Positions 1-13,000 of a DNA stretch of 64,000 nt are shown here, in pieces. The DNA comes from Tenebrio molitor (lineage: Eukaryota; Arthropoda; Insecta; Coleoptera; Tenebrionidae). The translations under genes and the position numbers were made by a program. The stretch covers positions 29,388,001-29,452,000 of the forward strand of contig NC_091048.1 in NCBI RefSeq assembly GCF_963966145.1. The letters run 5' to 3'. The notes under the pieces were generated by a model. It was not told the DNA's origin and ran no database searches. It worked only from the letters and a program-made list of their open reading frames with translations. Numbering within the stretch: the first letter of the stretch is position 1; the number at the start of each line of letters is the position of its first letter.

Positions 1-1000
1 CCGGGAGGGATATCAGTTAGTCCCAAGAGTGCCCCGGGGATGACATGTCGCGTTCGAACCATCTTCATCTTCGTTTCTCGTTTCTCTCGTTGACTTTTAA
101 TTTCTCAACGGTCTCCGAGTTGAAGCGCTCCGGTGCATCCACCGCTCTCGAGCGAAATCCGCGCCCCACCGGCGCCGCCACTGTCGACCGCCGCCTCCTT
201 CCAGCGCGGCCAAGACCGACTCCAGCAGTCGTCGCAAGAGTGTCGGCGAGTGCGCGCCGTTTCGCAACCGCTTTTCGATCGAGACGAACTTTGGCACCGG
301 CCATTATCCGTCTATCTATTTCCGTCAGGGACACCGCCGACGATGATTACGTCGAGGTATGTCACGTTTTATTTATGTCAGTGGTGCCGGCGGCGAAATG
401 TGGTGTTGTTGCTGTCGCGGGAGGCGACCCGACCAGGTACGTGGGGCACGCCGCCGCGGACGTTCACGGTTTCGCGGACGGAAAACTGGAGCGTGTTAAA
501 CGTCGCCGGGGGCGGCCGGCTCCGGGCGATTTTCCGGTCGACGTCGGCTCCGACAGGTGTTTGTTTACACACCACGAGGTAGAAAGTGCGAAATTGGGCA
601 ACGGGACTCTCACGCCGCCGCCCACAAATTTCTTATTATTTTTTTTTTTATTATTTTGGGGGGAAATTTTCGTTTTTCGCTCCCGCGCTTACGCAACCGG
701 CAAAAGTGAAACCCAGCCGCCGGTTTCGTATTCATATCGAATTTACCCATCATTGTTCCGATGGGAAAAGTGACTTTCTTGCAGTGATATAAATAATGTT
801 TGTTGATTTTCTTGACGATGGGAAAAATTGCGATTTCACAGCGAGGTGATAGCCGGTGGCTTGTCCATGCAAATAATTGTAGATTGTTAAAAAGCGGTAA
901 GAGTCAACACGGTTGTCGAGAAATCGCACCGCCGGTGCGCCCGAGGTGGTCGCCTCTCCGACGTCGCTCTGCGCCTCCAGGTAGAGACCCTTTGTGACGC
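1..1000. other. GC-rich non-coding stretch, possible promoter or 5' exon
   Basis: This stretch is visibly richer in G+C and CpG than the following 7 kb, especially at 130-560. Long open frames occur on both strands, but they overlap one another and none encodes a recognisable domain, so the openness probably reflects base composition. Insect promoters and 5' exons often look like this, and the strand of the downstream FAM107-like gene would allow a distant 5' exon here. No splice partner can be proven, so this is a composition call only. Confidence 0.3.
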
Positions 1001-2600
1001 ATCGACCGCACGAACATTTTTACTTTTATCCGAGAGGCGGAGATAATCGCGGAATGCAGGTGGTGCATTCCTCGAGAGCCGCTTCGAAATTAGTATTTAG
1101 GCTGCGTTCGGTGTTGACACGGTTTCGAAAAAAATCATAACGGAAGAGTTGGAAGGTTGGCGCAATTCTGCACGTTTCAAAATGTATAATTGCGATTTCG
1201 AATCAGTTGTGTAAGTAATTAAATTTGTTAATTGGAGGATTTTCACCGGCCAGTTCTCTGTTGTTCGGTACGAAATGGTAATGCGCCCGTTTCCATCTTG
1301 ATCTCGGCGGTTTGATTAAAATTACAAATAAACCACGAATTGAGACTTGTTCGACCGGAGAGGACGAACGCTGTCGCTTCTGGAGTGTGATGGCGTGCGT
1401 CATCTTGTCGAAATGCGACACCACCGAGATCAGGAATTCCACGAGTACGATCGATCTTTTTTTTACTTTCGTCCTGCCAAAATTACACTAATGGCGGCGG
1501 AAATGGGTTAATCCCGAGGCATAAATCGGGGCTCGCCATCGGACAGGTGATAAACTCTGTTTTCCCTTATCTGATCTGAGCCAAGCCCTAATATTTTTGC
1601 TCGGTAACTTGAGTCGTGTCCCGCACTTCGAGTCAACAGCTCGGGTAAATATTTGTGCAAAAGGTAGATTGTTATTGTTCTAAAGTTGTGCTAATCGATG
1701 CGTTTGTTGAGAAACAAGTCGAGTGTGATGCTGCCGAGTCCTGTTAGCGTTATAAATGATAATTCTGTGCTAACGAGGCAAGGTCGGGAGACGGAAATTT
1801 TTGCGTTTTTCTTCTTGCGAACATAAAATTAAACGAAAGTGAGAACTGTATTGTGAAAATTTTGTTCGGTGATCGTCGATGAAAGTTAATGCTTTTGTGT
1901 AACAGTCCTTCTAATTATTATTGTAATTATATTCGAAAAATGGGATCGGTGTGCATGCAGTTTCACCAAAATTTTTATGGAAAGACGTAAAATACATTTT
2001 TGCGATTAATTAGACTGGTAAACAAATTAGCGACGTGTGTCAGTTCTCGTTGGGCTAGTTTTACTAATAGCAGTAATGGTAGTGGTAACGTTTTTTGTTG
2101 GTGTACAAAACCAATTACGGTACAAAACTCTGACTAAATGGCAAGTTTCGTGAACAAGTTGAAAACAAGTAAAAAACAGTTAAATAAAATTCAAATATGA
2201 TTGGACGTTGAAGACGCAGGTAGACAAAATGGGAACGAGGTGTTCCACAGTGAAAAGAAATAGGGTAACAAAATAATACAAGTTCCAAGAACGAGAAAAG
2301 GTAACTTATTTGTTAAGGGACCAACGTCAATTTTGAAGGAACCACCTGAGAGTCACAATAAAGCAAAACATTTTTGCTTGGTTGGGACAGGAAAAATTAA
2401 TGTCGGACAGCAAAAGTCGTTGTCGTGTTCTCTTGAAGGTGAAGGGTAGCTGCTGGTGACTTTTAAAAATAAGTATTTTGAAAGTGTTGTCTGTACACTT
2501 TCAATTGGAGCAACGTGACAGCGACAAATAGAAAAGCAGATAATTTATGCGCACTTCACATTGATAAAAGAAAGAGGTTATATGATAGTTGCGAGTAATT
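1001..2600. other. AT-rich stretch, nothing recognised
   Basis: No coding region, RNA gene or clear repeat was recognised here. It may be intron or intergenic sequence upstream of the FAM107-like exons. Confidence 0.4.
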
Positions 2601-2624
2601 AATACTGGAAAAAAGAAGGATTCA

Positions 2625-3125
2625 ATTGATTCATTCATTAAAGCGTTCATTCATTCGTTCGTTAATTAATTTTTCGTTTACGATAACCTCTGCAAAAAAG
2701 CATCGATTTAAGTGGTTTTTTGTGGAAAATATTTGTTTTGGTCAGGATTGAACTGATTCATTAATCAGTTCTTTTGTTCACCATAATTTGTGCAAAAAAG
2801 CACCAATTGGAATGTTTTTGTCGAAAATATTTGTATTACTTAATTAAGGAATTTTGCACTTATCGGGTGTTCAAATAAAAATGTCAAGAGTACGATGTCA
2901 CAAATTAAGTTTATTGCTGTTTTTCATTCATTCATTCACAATGACTTTTGCAAAAAAAGCACCGATTGAAATGTTTCTTTATGGGAAATATTTGCTTGAC
3001 TGCGGATTCAATCGATTCATTCTTTAAAGTAGGTATGTACATACTTACATATGTTTATTTTTTTAAATTTTTATTTTATTTTTTTCGTTCACGATAACTT
3101 CTGCAAAAAGCCTCGATTGGGGTGG
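2625..3125. repeat. Degenerate tandem repeat, four copies of a 'GCAAAAAAGCACCGATTG'-like core
   Basis: Four diverged copies start near 2676, 2777, 2935 and 3087. Each contains a T-rich lead, a 'TTCACGATAACTTCTG'-like segment, a GCAAAAAAGC core followed by AYCGATTG, and in the first three an 'AAATATTTG' end. ATTC/TTCA microsatellite runs lie between copies (for example 2637-2670 and 2927-2937). Spacing is irregular, about 100-160 bp, so this is an old tandem array rather than a fresh satellite. Confidence 0.6.
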
Positions 3126-3289
3126 TCTGTGTCAACAGTGAATCTAAATTCTTTGTCAAACTGAACTTTGACATCTTTTGCGCTGTCACGTCGCTGTAAA
3201 TTGTAATTATCAGTGTTGGAATTAAAATGGATTATAGTCTTTTCACGAAAAAAATGTTAATGGACATGTTAAGCATTTTATTACTAAAC

Positions 3290-3640
3290 ACACTAGGTAT
3301 AGAGATTGAGATTAGACTGAAGTTATCGCATCGCCTATAGAAGCGATGGAACTGGATTTTTACGTCATCTGCGTACATCAAAATTCGATAATTTTAAACG
3401 ACAAGCCGTTATTAAACAAAGATAAGAAATAAAAGGATCTAAAAAGTGGACTCTTGTGGGACTCCAGCGTTTGGCACTGTGAAAAGCAGATGTACCTATT
3501 ACCATTGTAAATTATAATCTGTCAGAAAGATACGATTGAAACATTGCCGAGCCAAAAGTCTCAGGTTTTTAAGAATAATATCTTGGTCTATTTGGTAGAA
3601 AGTTTTGGTGAAATCGGTGTACACTATCTATGTATTTGGG
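3290..3640 (-). mobile_element. Decayed non-LTR retrotransposon (reverse transcriptase fragment)
   Basis: On the minus strand, in several frames broken by frameshifts and stops, pieces of a jockey/CR1-like reverse transcriptase can be read in the right order. They are a YTDFTKTF-like segment (near 3600-3623; family form YxDFSKAFD), a GVPQES segment (about 3448-3470; family form GVPQGS) and an ILMYADDVKI segment carrying the catalytic YADD motif (about 3355-3382). The copy is clearly dead and truncated. The clade is an inference from these motifs. Confidence 0.7.
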
Positions 3641-3718
3641 AGTGGTTTTCAATGTTTCCCTAAACAAATTGCGAAAAACACTAGATTGGTAAGTGTAGAT
3701 GTGCGAGCTAAGTAAATA

Positions 3719-3731
3719 GAGAGAGAGAGAA
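3719..3731. repeat. Short GA microsatellite
   Basis: A simple run of GA dinucleotides. It has no evident role. Confidence 0.8.
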
Positions 3732-4242
3732 TTTTTCGCACAAGAATAAAAGTCAAGAACCAAACACTTTGGAAAAGCTTGATAAAAGTGAAATTAACTT
3801 GAGCATCGGACAGATTTCAAAGCTTCCATCTTTTGAAACTGACCTAATTCTAGACATTTATTCCAGTTAAAAGTAGGAAGACAAATAGATTGCGGTAGTC
3901 CTTAATCAAATAACTTGGAACAAGGCCGGAACCAGAGATTAATTATATCAGGGTTCAAGGATTTTTTTTGAAATCATATTAGTTTTTATACTCTGTTCAT
4001 CAAGCAAACATTCACCAACACCGCAATGTACATCGGAAATATACATGGCAACACTGTTGAATTTTGATCTAGGGCAAAATAAAAAGTTAGGTTACAGTTT
4101 TTAATTCTTTCGCAGACCCTGTTGATGTAATTTTTAATTTTTGCGTGCCAACCTACGTCAACAAATGGTGGACTTTTGATGTGTGAACATGCCATATTTA
4201 CCAATGAGTTTATAGCCCAGTAGAAATTACGTTTCGATTTAC

Positions 4243-4855
4243 ATACAGGGTGTTATTAAAAAAAAAAATCTGAAAAATTCTGTCAAAAAATAAAATGACA
4301 TTTATTTTTTGAGCTACAATTTTTTTTTATTACTCTTAGGGCCGGTTTCACCAACGGCAGTTAAGGTTAACTGTAGGTTAAAATGCTTCGTTACCGTAGT
4401 TACCTATTGTTACAACAATGTTTTCGTATATTTTAACCTACAGTTAACTGTAACGGGCGTTGGTGAAACCGGCGCTTAGTCTTCTACGTTTTCAAACAAC
4501 CTCGTTGGTAAAATTTCGGCACATTTTAAAAATACACCCTGTATATCATGTTTTATAACACATACACCAATGCAGTTTCCTTGTTTTAAAGCATATTTCC
4601 TATAGGTTACTTCGCATTGGCGTACATTTTATAAAACATGATATACAGGGTGTATTTTTAAAATGTGCCGAAATTTTACCTACGAGGTCGTAGGACAACG
4701 TAGAAAACTAGAAGCAATTTAAAAATATTGTAGCTCAAAAAATAAATGTCATTTTATTTTTTGACATAGACTTTTAAATATTTTTTCAGAGTTCTACATG
4801 AAGCCAGTAGCTCGTGGTTAAAATATCTGCACAACTTTCAATAACACCCTGTATT
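4243..4855. mobile_element. Long palindromic foldback element with ATACAGGGTGTTATT ends
   Basis: The outer ends read ATACAGGGTGTTATT at 4243 and its complement at about 4840-4854. Matching arms continue inward: a segment around 4285-4322 pairs with 4729-4772, and a segment at about 4485-4560 pairs with 4630-4712. The axis is near 4590. A second ACAGGGTGT motif lies inside each arm, so the structure may be one foldback element inserted in another of the same family. A Tourist-like MITE interrupts the left arm. The family name is unknown. Confidence 0.75.
4339..4475. mobile_element. Tourist/Harbinger-type MITE
   Basis: The ends are GGGCCGGTTTCACCAACG and the near complement CGTTGGTGAAACCGGCGC. 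They are flanked by TTA at 4336-4338 and again at 4476-4478. A 3 bp T-W-A target duplication is the hallmark of PIF/Harbinger insertions. The interior is also largely palindromic (GTTAACTGTAGGTTAAAATG and its complement). It carries no coding capacity and is nested in the larger palindrome. Confidence 0.75.
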
Positions 4856-5860
4856 TGTACCAATTGACGGCACAAAACCCTAATTTCATTTTTTAAACAA
4901 ATCTGTGAGGCAATAGCGCGCCTCGTCACATCTTTTTTGCTCGCAATTTCTTCACTCTAAACTGGAAAAACGATATTATTTTTACACCATCACCAACGTT
5001 TCAATGTTGCAGTACATATGGTGGCACGGATGACTGACTAGTTACCCAGTTCTAAACATTTATGTATTTCCTATTAGCCGTCGTCTTGCTGCGTGCTATT
5101 TAATTATCTAAACGATAAGAGAGAATTTTTATTGCTTCTACAATTCATTTCCTCTTGGTTCATTACGACGAGATAAAATTAAAAAGGTCGACTGCGGAAA
5201 TTGAAACGTTTCTTTGCAATCAACGAAATTTTGTTGTTGGTTGAAGAATCGATGCGATGATTAAGACATGAACAATTTCAGAGATGTACGATTACGTGTC
5301 ACGAGATATCATTTGAATGAATCGATTTATTTTTTAGAAATGGTGATTTCTATAATTTTTTGAAATAATTTAGTCGGTTATCTCTGTATGACTGTCTTGA
5401 GCAAACAGTTCGATTTCAAAACCAGAGCGTTTCGTCGCACTTAACGCCGAATATTTTCTCGATACGTAACCACCTAATCAGACACAGGTAAAGTTTTAAA
5501 CAATGAAAGTGTATAAGTTATTGTAGTTATGTAATCGATGATATAAACAGCAACTTGGTCATTATATGCAAATTTCTGAGGCCAAGCAAAAAGTGAATCC
5601 GCTTCCTCGAAAACCACTCGATGCGACTCGACAGCTTTGAAGTGTGTTGCAAAAATAATCGTGTTTTTGATTGTGTCGTCCGTCATCGATCACCGACACA
5701 CTCGGAGAGCGTTGTTGATTAGTGACGACGTCATCGTCACCCGTCTTAACAAGATGACGCTCATCGTTCAGGGGGCAATCAATTGAGAAACTCATTTGAC
5801 CTTATAAGTACCAACGGACATTCAAATCGTCCGTCGTCCATATGACACACTAGGTTCCGC
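4856..5860. other. AT-rich stretch, nothing recognised
   Basis: No gene, RNA or repeat could be supported. Short open frames on the minus strand at 5474-5795 have no recognisable domain. Confidence 0.4.
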
Positions 5861-5869
5861 CGCGAACCA

Positions 5870-6530
5870 TCTGAAGAGCACCGTCCGGAATTTACTCCAC
5901 TTACCTTAAAACGTCCGCACGGCGGCTCATAAATATTTATGGCAGGTGTACGTGTCGCAGATGGAAATTTTCCTCGTGCATCGATTGCGATCGAAAATTG
6001 AGAAAAAAGGAAATAGTCCGGGCGCTGGTCGAGGTCCGTGACCCTCCTCCGCTTGCCAGATGTTCAACGAAAGTGTTTTTGAAAATTTCGCGGAACGCCT
6101 TCTCTCTTTCAAAAGGAAGCACTCGGGATGATGCAAGTGATGCGGTGACGTCGTCGCCTTTTCATTTTTCCCCGATCTTTTATCTAATCGCTCGACGAGT
6201 CGGCACCGACGGGCATTGTAACGTCAGTTTTCCCCGGCGGGGCTTCCGCCGATGGAGTGATTGTCGGCGCGCGGGGCGCTTTTTTCTCCAGCGCTCGTTA
6301 TCTGTTTGTTTTGGTTGTGTTTTAGTAGAGCGTGGATTTTCGTTGTTCGACGCTCGCGTGACAGGTTGTTCACACTCTCTTTCGCTTTGCATACGTTCCA
6401 TTTGTATTCGAGCGGACGGACGACCGAAGAGGAAGCGTTTTATTGCCAACACGAGCGATCTATGAAAGTCATCCGTGGAATGGAATCGACGATGAGGTGA
6501 ATATTCCCAGGTAAACTCGACGCTCTTCTG
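5870..6530. other. GC-richer stretch, possible promoter or untranslated exon
   Basis: Local GC content rises and open frames appear on both strands without recognisable domains. A splice-donor-like AG|GTGAAT follows a short ATG frame at about 6497, and CCCAG|GTAAAC follows soon after. Neither joins the FAM107-like exon at 8886 in the phase that exon needs (phase 0), so any link would have to be through an untranslated exon. Confidence 0.2.
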
Positions 6531-8885
6531 CAATTGCGCCACCTGAAAAGGAACCGCGACAATTGAAAAAAATCTACTGTTTTTATAATAATTACCGTTC
6601 GTGAGGGAGTTGTTCTGGTTTCGGCCATTTTTATCTTTTAATTGTAATTTCGTGCAGGGTTGGTAAAGTCGGTAACTACCGTCCACTAATTGTCAATTTT
6701 AAACATGTCGCAAAGCAATTAATTAAATCTGATTTCTGCACTCGCAAAATTATCGTTTTAAATCTTCGCGATTTTGCGTTTTAGTTGCGATTTTTTATCA
6801 TCTTGATTTTGAACAAAACGAACCATCGTGTTTTTTCTAAAGTTGGTGAACTCTCCAAGTGACAATTTATCATTATCGTGACAATAGCGAACGAGGTAAT
6901 AAATTAAATTGATTTCGAATAAACAGCGTGCAAGAGAAATTTAACACAATTTAATTTTATATCTGCGTTAATTACCTCAAATCAATTTGTAATGTCACTT
7001 TCTTTCTTTTTTTTTTTCTACAGTTGGTAGGACTCGGTGACAATTTGAAATTTGAAGCGTTCGAGGTGTCAAACAAGACAATAAATTTAGTTAAATTCAA
7101 TATTTTATTAGTTAACAACGAAGAGGATGTCAAGGCAACATTGTGAGGTCGATTTTGTTGTCGGATGTAACCACAGTCTACCTTCAAACTTCGGCGGTGA
7201 CAGCTAACCTCAAAAAAATGTTCATTGTTTACACGAAGATTATCTTGCTGGGTCAATATTGACAGAAATTGTGTTGGTCGACAAAAGGGGCCCCCGATAA
7301 AGTCGAGTTCTTGTAATTGTTTGATAGAATTAAGACTGGAGGGTTAACTTTGTGAAGTGTTGAAAAGTACACTAATGGGGCCGTTTGCAGGACTGCACCG
7401 GGGGAAAAACCGGATTGAATCAACAATTCCGGTAATTTTAACCGCGTCATTGTGGATAGGGGGTCGCGACACGTGAACACAACGGCCCCAAGCCGTCGAT
7501 TTGTGACGGTGATTGATGCAGAAAAAGGGGGAAAATATTAATACGACCTCGTTTAACCCTTTTTTTAATTGCTTCCGAGGACAAAACGGTGCATGGAGAA
7601 GTGTCACACCAGGAAGTGCCAATACCTTAACAGCGACACCGACGGAAACGGGTGCGATAACTGTACCCGAATTCACACCAGACCCGGTGCCCAATCACGC
7701 CGTATAAATCCCTCAGCGGTGGATACAACATAAACAACTTTTACGATTCCATTAAGCGATAAGAGCGCTCGATAACAGAGCCCGCTTATGTAATTGTTCT
7801 AATCCAGTGTCGCTGCATAGACGCGGCGCGTGTTACAAGAACTGTTACGCGACGCGGTTTTGTGGGTATCGCGCGGTACAGATCTCGACAGGTTCGCCTC
7901 GGTTCTCGCGAAAAATCAGCCAAGGGAAGGGCGCGACAGGACAACGAAAGTGATTGTCGGACGCTGACATTTATTGCACCGAGAAAGCTGCCACCGGACA
8001 AAGCCGCCAAACGGCCGCAATTAATCGAATCGAAACAATCTGGCAGTTTCTCGATAACAGAGCGGAGGGAAAATGCAGCGACTCAATTATAAGGGATTGC
8101 GAAAGGAGCGGCGCGCCGCGACGTCCCGCCACCTGTTGCACGCCTCCGGCCGCCTCCAGAGATTGATTTGTGGCCACCATATGCGCCCCGTTTGCGAAAT
8201 ATCATTATCATTTTGCAAATATGCACTTAATTAATTGTTCTCCCTCGGATTTTATCTGAGAAGCTCGCAGGGAGCGCGCATGACCATGCCCTCAAAACAA
8301 ACTCGCTCGGGTTGTGGTACATAGTGTAAATGCGTAATCACGGTGGTACGCGCGTGGCGGAAGGGACCAGATAGATTTCGTGATTTCGTCCTGCGAGGAT
8401 CCGACCGGAGCTTGTTTTCAAAATTATCAATGGTAGGACAGTGTTTTGTGTGATCGAGTTTTTGTTTTTTGTCCTCGAGGAAATAGTGTGGGTCGGAAGG
8501 TCTGTTATTGTAAGAATTTTGATTGTCATTAATTGCGCTTGATAAGAAAACTAAATTTTTCTTCAAGGTAATAACGTAATGTAAATATTTATGTGCGGTT
8601 TTAAAAAACCGCAAGTGTGACGTTTCGATTACCGTCCACGTTTTGTTCATAGTCGAACGATTAAGTAAACGATTTTAATTCCGTCGGGCAAATGCGCCGT
8701 AGAAAACTCGGTGGTGTTTCTCTTTAATTGGTCGTCCCTCGGTGTTCTGCTATCGGAACTGTTTCGGTATCGCTGATTCGTGAGAAAGTGTGACGCGCGG
8801 CGAAGATTTGACACGGGTCGAGCACCCGTTGTCACATCTTTGACGATCCTGGTGACAAATGAGTTGAGAGTTCTTTTGTTTGCAG
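6531..8885. other. Non-coding stretch upstream of the FAM107-like exons
   Basis: Nothing coding was recognised. A TATAAAT sequence at 7703-7709 sits in a locally GC-richer context and could be a core promoter, but no downstream transcript can be shown. The part directly before 8886 must be an intron, because a TTTGCAG acceptor precedes the first recognisable exon. Confidence 0.3.
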
Positions 8886-9666
8886 GATTTGACAACGAAA
8901 GAAGAGCAGCCGATCAACACCCAGAACACCATCGAGGAGCTGAAGTCGAAGCTGAACAGTATAGAAACAGGTGAGCATCGATTTTGTTGATCCGCTCTTG
9001 ACCTCCCGCAATCCGATAAAGATCCACCCTTGAACTGAATCAGTAGCGGTGGCGGCGTCGCGGCGCGCGATGGTCAGGGATATCGTGCGGCTGTTCGAGA
9101 GTTGGGAGTTTGGTAGAGTTGAAACCGTTGTCGTTTCAGACGAGTCTTCCGTCGCGATGATTCCGGAGAGCCAGAGAGGACCGACGCACCACCCGCCGCC
9201 GGCGGGGCTCACCGAGGACGGGCTGATCATCCCGCGGAAGCCGCCCAACCCCGTCAAGGACAACAGCGAAAGACAGAATCTCCACAAAGAACTGATGTTC
9301 AACCAGAAAATGTAATTATGCGAGTAGGAAACGACGCGGTCTGCTGAACTCTCGTTCGTGTTTTGCAGTGGGAAAAACGTACTCAACCAAAAATCCGAAT
9401 TGCAGAGGGCGCTCGAAAAGCAGAAGGAGAACCTCGCCAAAAAGGAGATGGAAAACCACATGGCGACCAGGACGCCGGAGCTCGAAAAGGTGATCGCCGA
9501 CAGGGCGAAGAGGCTGCAGGCGAACACCAACGACGACAAAGTAAAAGCGTGGAGAGGGTGGCGCGGAGACTAACCGGTCTGTTTTCAGAACGAAGACGAC
9601 AAAGTGATCAACAAGGAGTTTCAACAGGCGCGAATGAAGCTGAAGAACAGGAGCGACTCCAAGTGA
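8886..9666 (+). CDS. FAM107-family protein (DUF1151), 3' exons only
   Basis: Four exons join in frame: 8886-8970, 9140-9311, 9369-9540 and 9589-9666, encoding 168 residues to a TGA. The first opens in phase 0 after TTTGCAG, so the initiator ATG lies in an upstream exon I could not identify. The family signature is clear: an LIIPRKPPNPVK stretch, a HKELMFNQK stretch, an ELQRALEKQKE block and a basic coiled-coil region ending in a QQARMKLKNR segment. This matches the layout of vertebrate FAM107A/B, which are actin-associated proteins linked to focal adhesions and stress; the function here is inferred from family. A polyadenylation signal AATAAA is at 9813-9818, about 270 bp before the sponge start codon on the same strand. 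The family call is confident and the 5' end is missing. Confidence 0.85.
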
Positions 9667-9812
9667 ACGAGCATTTATCCCGTTTTTGTATGCAGATGAA
9701 CGAATTTACGCATTTTAGGTTTATTTAACTGTTCTCTTACTTTATGTGATAAGCATTCGACTAAGTTAGGTGTACTACTCTTTAGGACCTGTGTAATATG
9801 TACTATATCATC

Positions 9813-9818
9813 AATAAA
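9813..9818 (+). terminator. Polyadenylation signal of the FAM107-like gene
   Basis: An AATAAA hexamer lies 147 bp after the stop codon and is followed by a GT-rich stretch. Confidence 0.65.
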
Positions 9819-10083
9819 ACATTATTTTTTCGTGAGGTGTTTTATTCGAATCGGTAAGACAGAGAGCGTTTTGAAGATCTGACAGGTTTGACGGTGGTGG
9901 CGCCCTCTGGCGGTCGGTAGAATTCGCATCGGAGTCGCGAACCCCGTGTGGCGCTTTGATTATCTTTAAATTTTGACAATCCAAACAATGGCGGTGCAGC
10001 CCGTCGAGTGGTGCTATTGATTAAAATGTGTGCGTGTGTGCTTCGTGTTGTTAAAATGTGATAAGTGATAAAACCCGTGGAAA

Positions 10084-13000
10084 ATGTGGATTCCAACGAA
10101 AACGAAAAAATACGGCGTCGGTAAGATCGTCGCCGTCATTTGTTAACCTAGGCCTGCTATTTTTTACATTTGTTGACGTCCAGTGCAACAAGATGATCAT
10201 TCTTTTATTGAAAAATTGTGCGAAAGGGGGCCGTGTCGGCCGAAGCGGGGGCACAAGCCAACGTCTCGGCCCCGCTGGCGAGAAATCAAATCGGTGCCAT
10301 AATTAAATCCGTCGCGTTCCGGCCGCTCGCTCCTCGGTGCAATTGGTGCATGTTTTGGCATTTGAATTGATGGAATTTTAGAGCGACTGTACTTGTAGCC
10401 CCTCAGCCAACTTCCTGCGTACACCTCTTCGGATCCCAACACTTGACGCTTCCTCTGTGGTCATGTCTGGAATGTATAATTAGAAGACGTAAAAATAGTC
10501 GGGGGCACCTGGCCTTGCGTTGTGAAGTCCCACGAAGCGGTCCAGGTGACCGCGATCAGTGGAACAGCCGATAAGGCCCCCATATGGGTTTTGCAATAAT
10601 CGCGATAAACGATTGCGTGCGCGATAATGGTGATGAGTAAGGTGCTAATTAAAACGAAGTTGGCGGGTAGGCCGGCGAAAGCGGCGATTCGTCGCACGCC
10701 CGGTACTCGTTGGAAAGTCGATGGTACCACCACATCCGGACATTAAGTATAATCAAATTGTCGCTTTGTCGGATGTCTCTGATATCTCGGCTCCGCTCTA
10801 ACAATCTACGTATCTGTCGTGGAATTAACGTCATTAAACACATGTGGATCGCCTTGTCTTATCGTCTCGATTGCACAAAAGGAAGTGGATGCAGTGACGA
10901 CGACAAACTTGCTCGAAAAGAACAAGAACGAAATGCAATTACGTCAAGCGTACATTTATTACCAACTCAATTAGTTTTGAGGTCGTGATAACGATGGCTC
11001 TCCACAATACAATGGGATTATTTCATTACGAATTGAGCAACAACGTGAGAACCGTGGAAAGAACAATTCTTATATCAGTTTTTGGCAATTTTTAAACAAT
11101 GCTTGTTATAAAACAATTATGTTGGTGGACTTTTAAGTTGGTGGTCGAGGCGGCGAAACAAGAAAATTGTTTGATAAAAGCCTTGAGGAATTGTGCGGAT
11201 CGAGCACTTTTTCTTCGCCCAGTAATGATAATGGGATTACAACTTGCGTAAAAATTAATTTGTCAGCAAGTCCGGAAAACACTGACAACATAGATATTTA
11301 ATAATTATTTAATCGTAGTTGAGCAGGTTGCAAAACAATGAATAAACTGTTCTGTGAACGATTGGAGTGTACGCAATGTTTGTTTTATCAGAATTCAAAT
11401 AGGTACAGGTCATTTTTTTTTAAACTTATCAGAAGATAGGAATTCTTCTCAAATAAAAACTTTTCACGTTGCTTCTCACGCTCATTTTCACACACGCTCA
11501 AATCCGAAAAAGAAGGTTTAATTAATTGAAAAATTTAAGCTTTGCAAAAATAATTATCGAATGTTTCTTCAATTTATTCAACCGCGTACGACGAGACGGC
11601 TTGGCTCGTGCAAATTTGACATTTTGTTTGAATTAATCTACGACTTGACCCGAGGCACCGGAAAATGCGAAATCCAGCTTCGAAATTTTTTGCTTCAAAT
11701 TACACCTTCCAACACTCCACATATTATTTCCCTACTTCCTCAACGTCATAATTACAGAGTAGGTCAGACCAGCATGACGAAGCAAACTTATCACCAACAA
11801 ATTGATAGATAAAACTATCACTTTCGGGAGTGCGTGGTTTACGACTTTTTTACGACCGAAACGTCGTGCCGGCTAATTTTAACAATTCGAAATGCATCCC
11901 TACCGCGGCGATAACATTTTTTCCGATTTTCCACGTCGTTTCAGTTTATCGGTGCAACGTTCACTTGCTCGCGCGACCTTCACTTGTTTCTTTTTTGGTC
12001 CGTAATAAAAGATAATGCGATACGACGAAAAGAACCAGCTAATAACACTAAAGAGAATTTAAGTATCGTCGAGTCGAGCGGAATTATCAGACGTAGGTGG
12101 TAGAGAGAGGAATATTTTCGTCGTTCGTTTTGTGATGTTTTTTCGGACAAATCCAAAGCAAAAAGCGGATTCGTTATTCAACCTGACAATCACAACGTAA
12201 GAGAATGGCAAGTGTTATGCGTCAAAATCCATTAAACTTCGACTCTGCCTCAACATCGGATGATGTATTATTGTCTAGATAATTTTATTTGTTTCGAATT
12301 TGGTCCCACTGGATAGTTTCGCTTCGCAGTCTCAACTTCTTGTTCAGTTTCAGTTTTTTTCTTCAGTATCTTACCCTTAAAACAAAAATGCAAATAAATA
12401 CCAGATCATTAATCTTATAAAGAATTTCTCGCAGATGTTGCGATGATCAATAAAATCTAGAATGTTTACTCCTTGTCCCTCACCCTAGGACGGTGTAAAA
12501 CCTGTCCCTAATGAAGAGTTGCTGGAGACAGTTCAAAAGTGTTCACATTGCAGTTTTTCTTTTATGCGATTTTTTTGTGGCAAATCTGAGACGTAAGAAA
12601 TATGATAAAAAATATTATAAATAGAAGGAATTGTCTCTGGTGAGACGTTTTAGTACCGGAGTGACGGGGTTAATGTATTATTACAATTGGGTCGCGTCAA
12701 CGGCTCCATAAGTTTCGCTAAAATTTAAATTACAAATGAGTGTTGACGTATTTACGAGTGTGACACCGTTTTTGGTGTTTATTGTGATTGCAAATCGCCA
12801 AAACCCCAATAAAACCGTCGAAATAAATTTCGGTGGTTCGCAGCCATCTACAACTGGAAGGGCGACACCCGTTTCGGCCTGCCGTTGGAGATCGGCGAGA
12901 CCGTCCAGATCCTCGAGGAGTCCCAAGGCTGGTATCGAGGATTCTCCACCAAGAACCGCTCGATCAAGGGCATTTTCCCGCACTCCTACGTCCACTTGAA

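Noticed and set aside
45..773. A 242-codon open frame near the left edge
   Set aside because: Overlapping frames are also open on the other strand. There is no domain, codon bias or splice context; GC-rich composition explains it.
10461..10988. Hydrophobic minus-strand frame in sponge intron 1
   Set aside because: No homology is recognisable, an opposite-strand frame overlaps it, and no splice context supports an exon.
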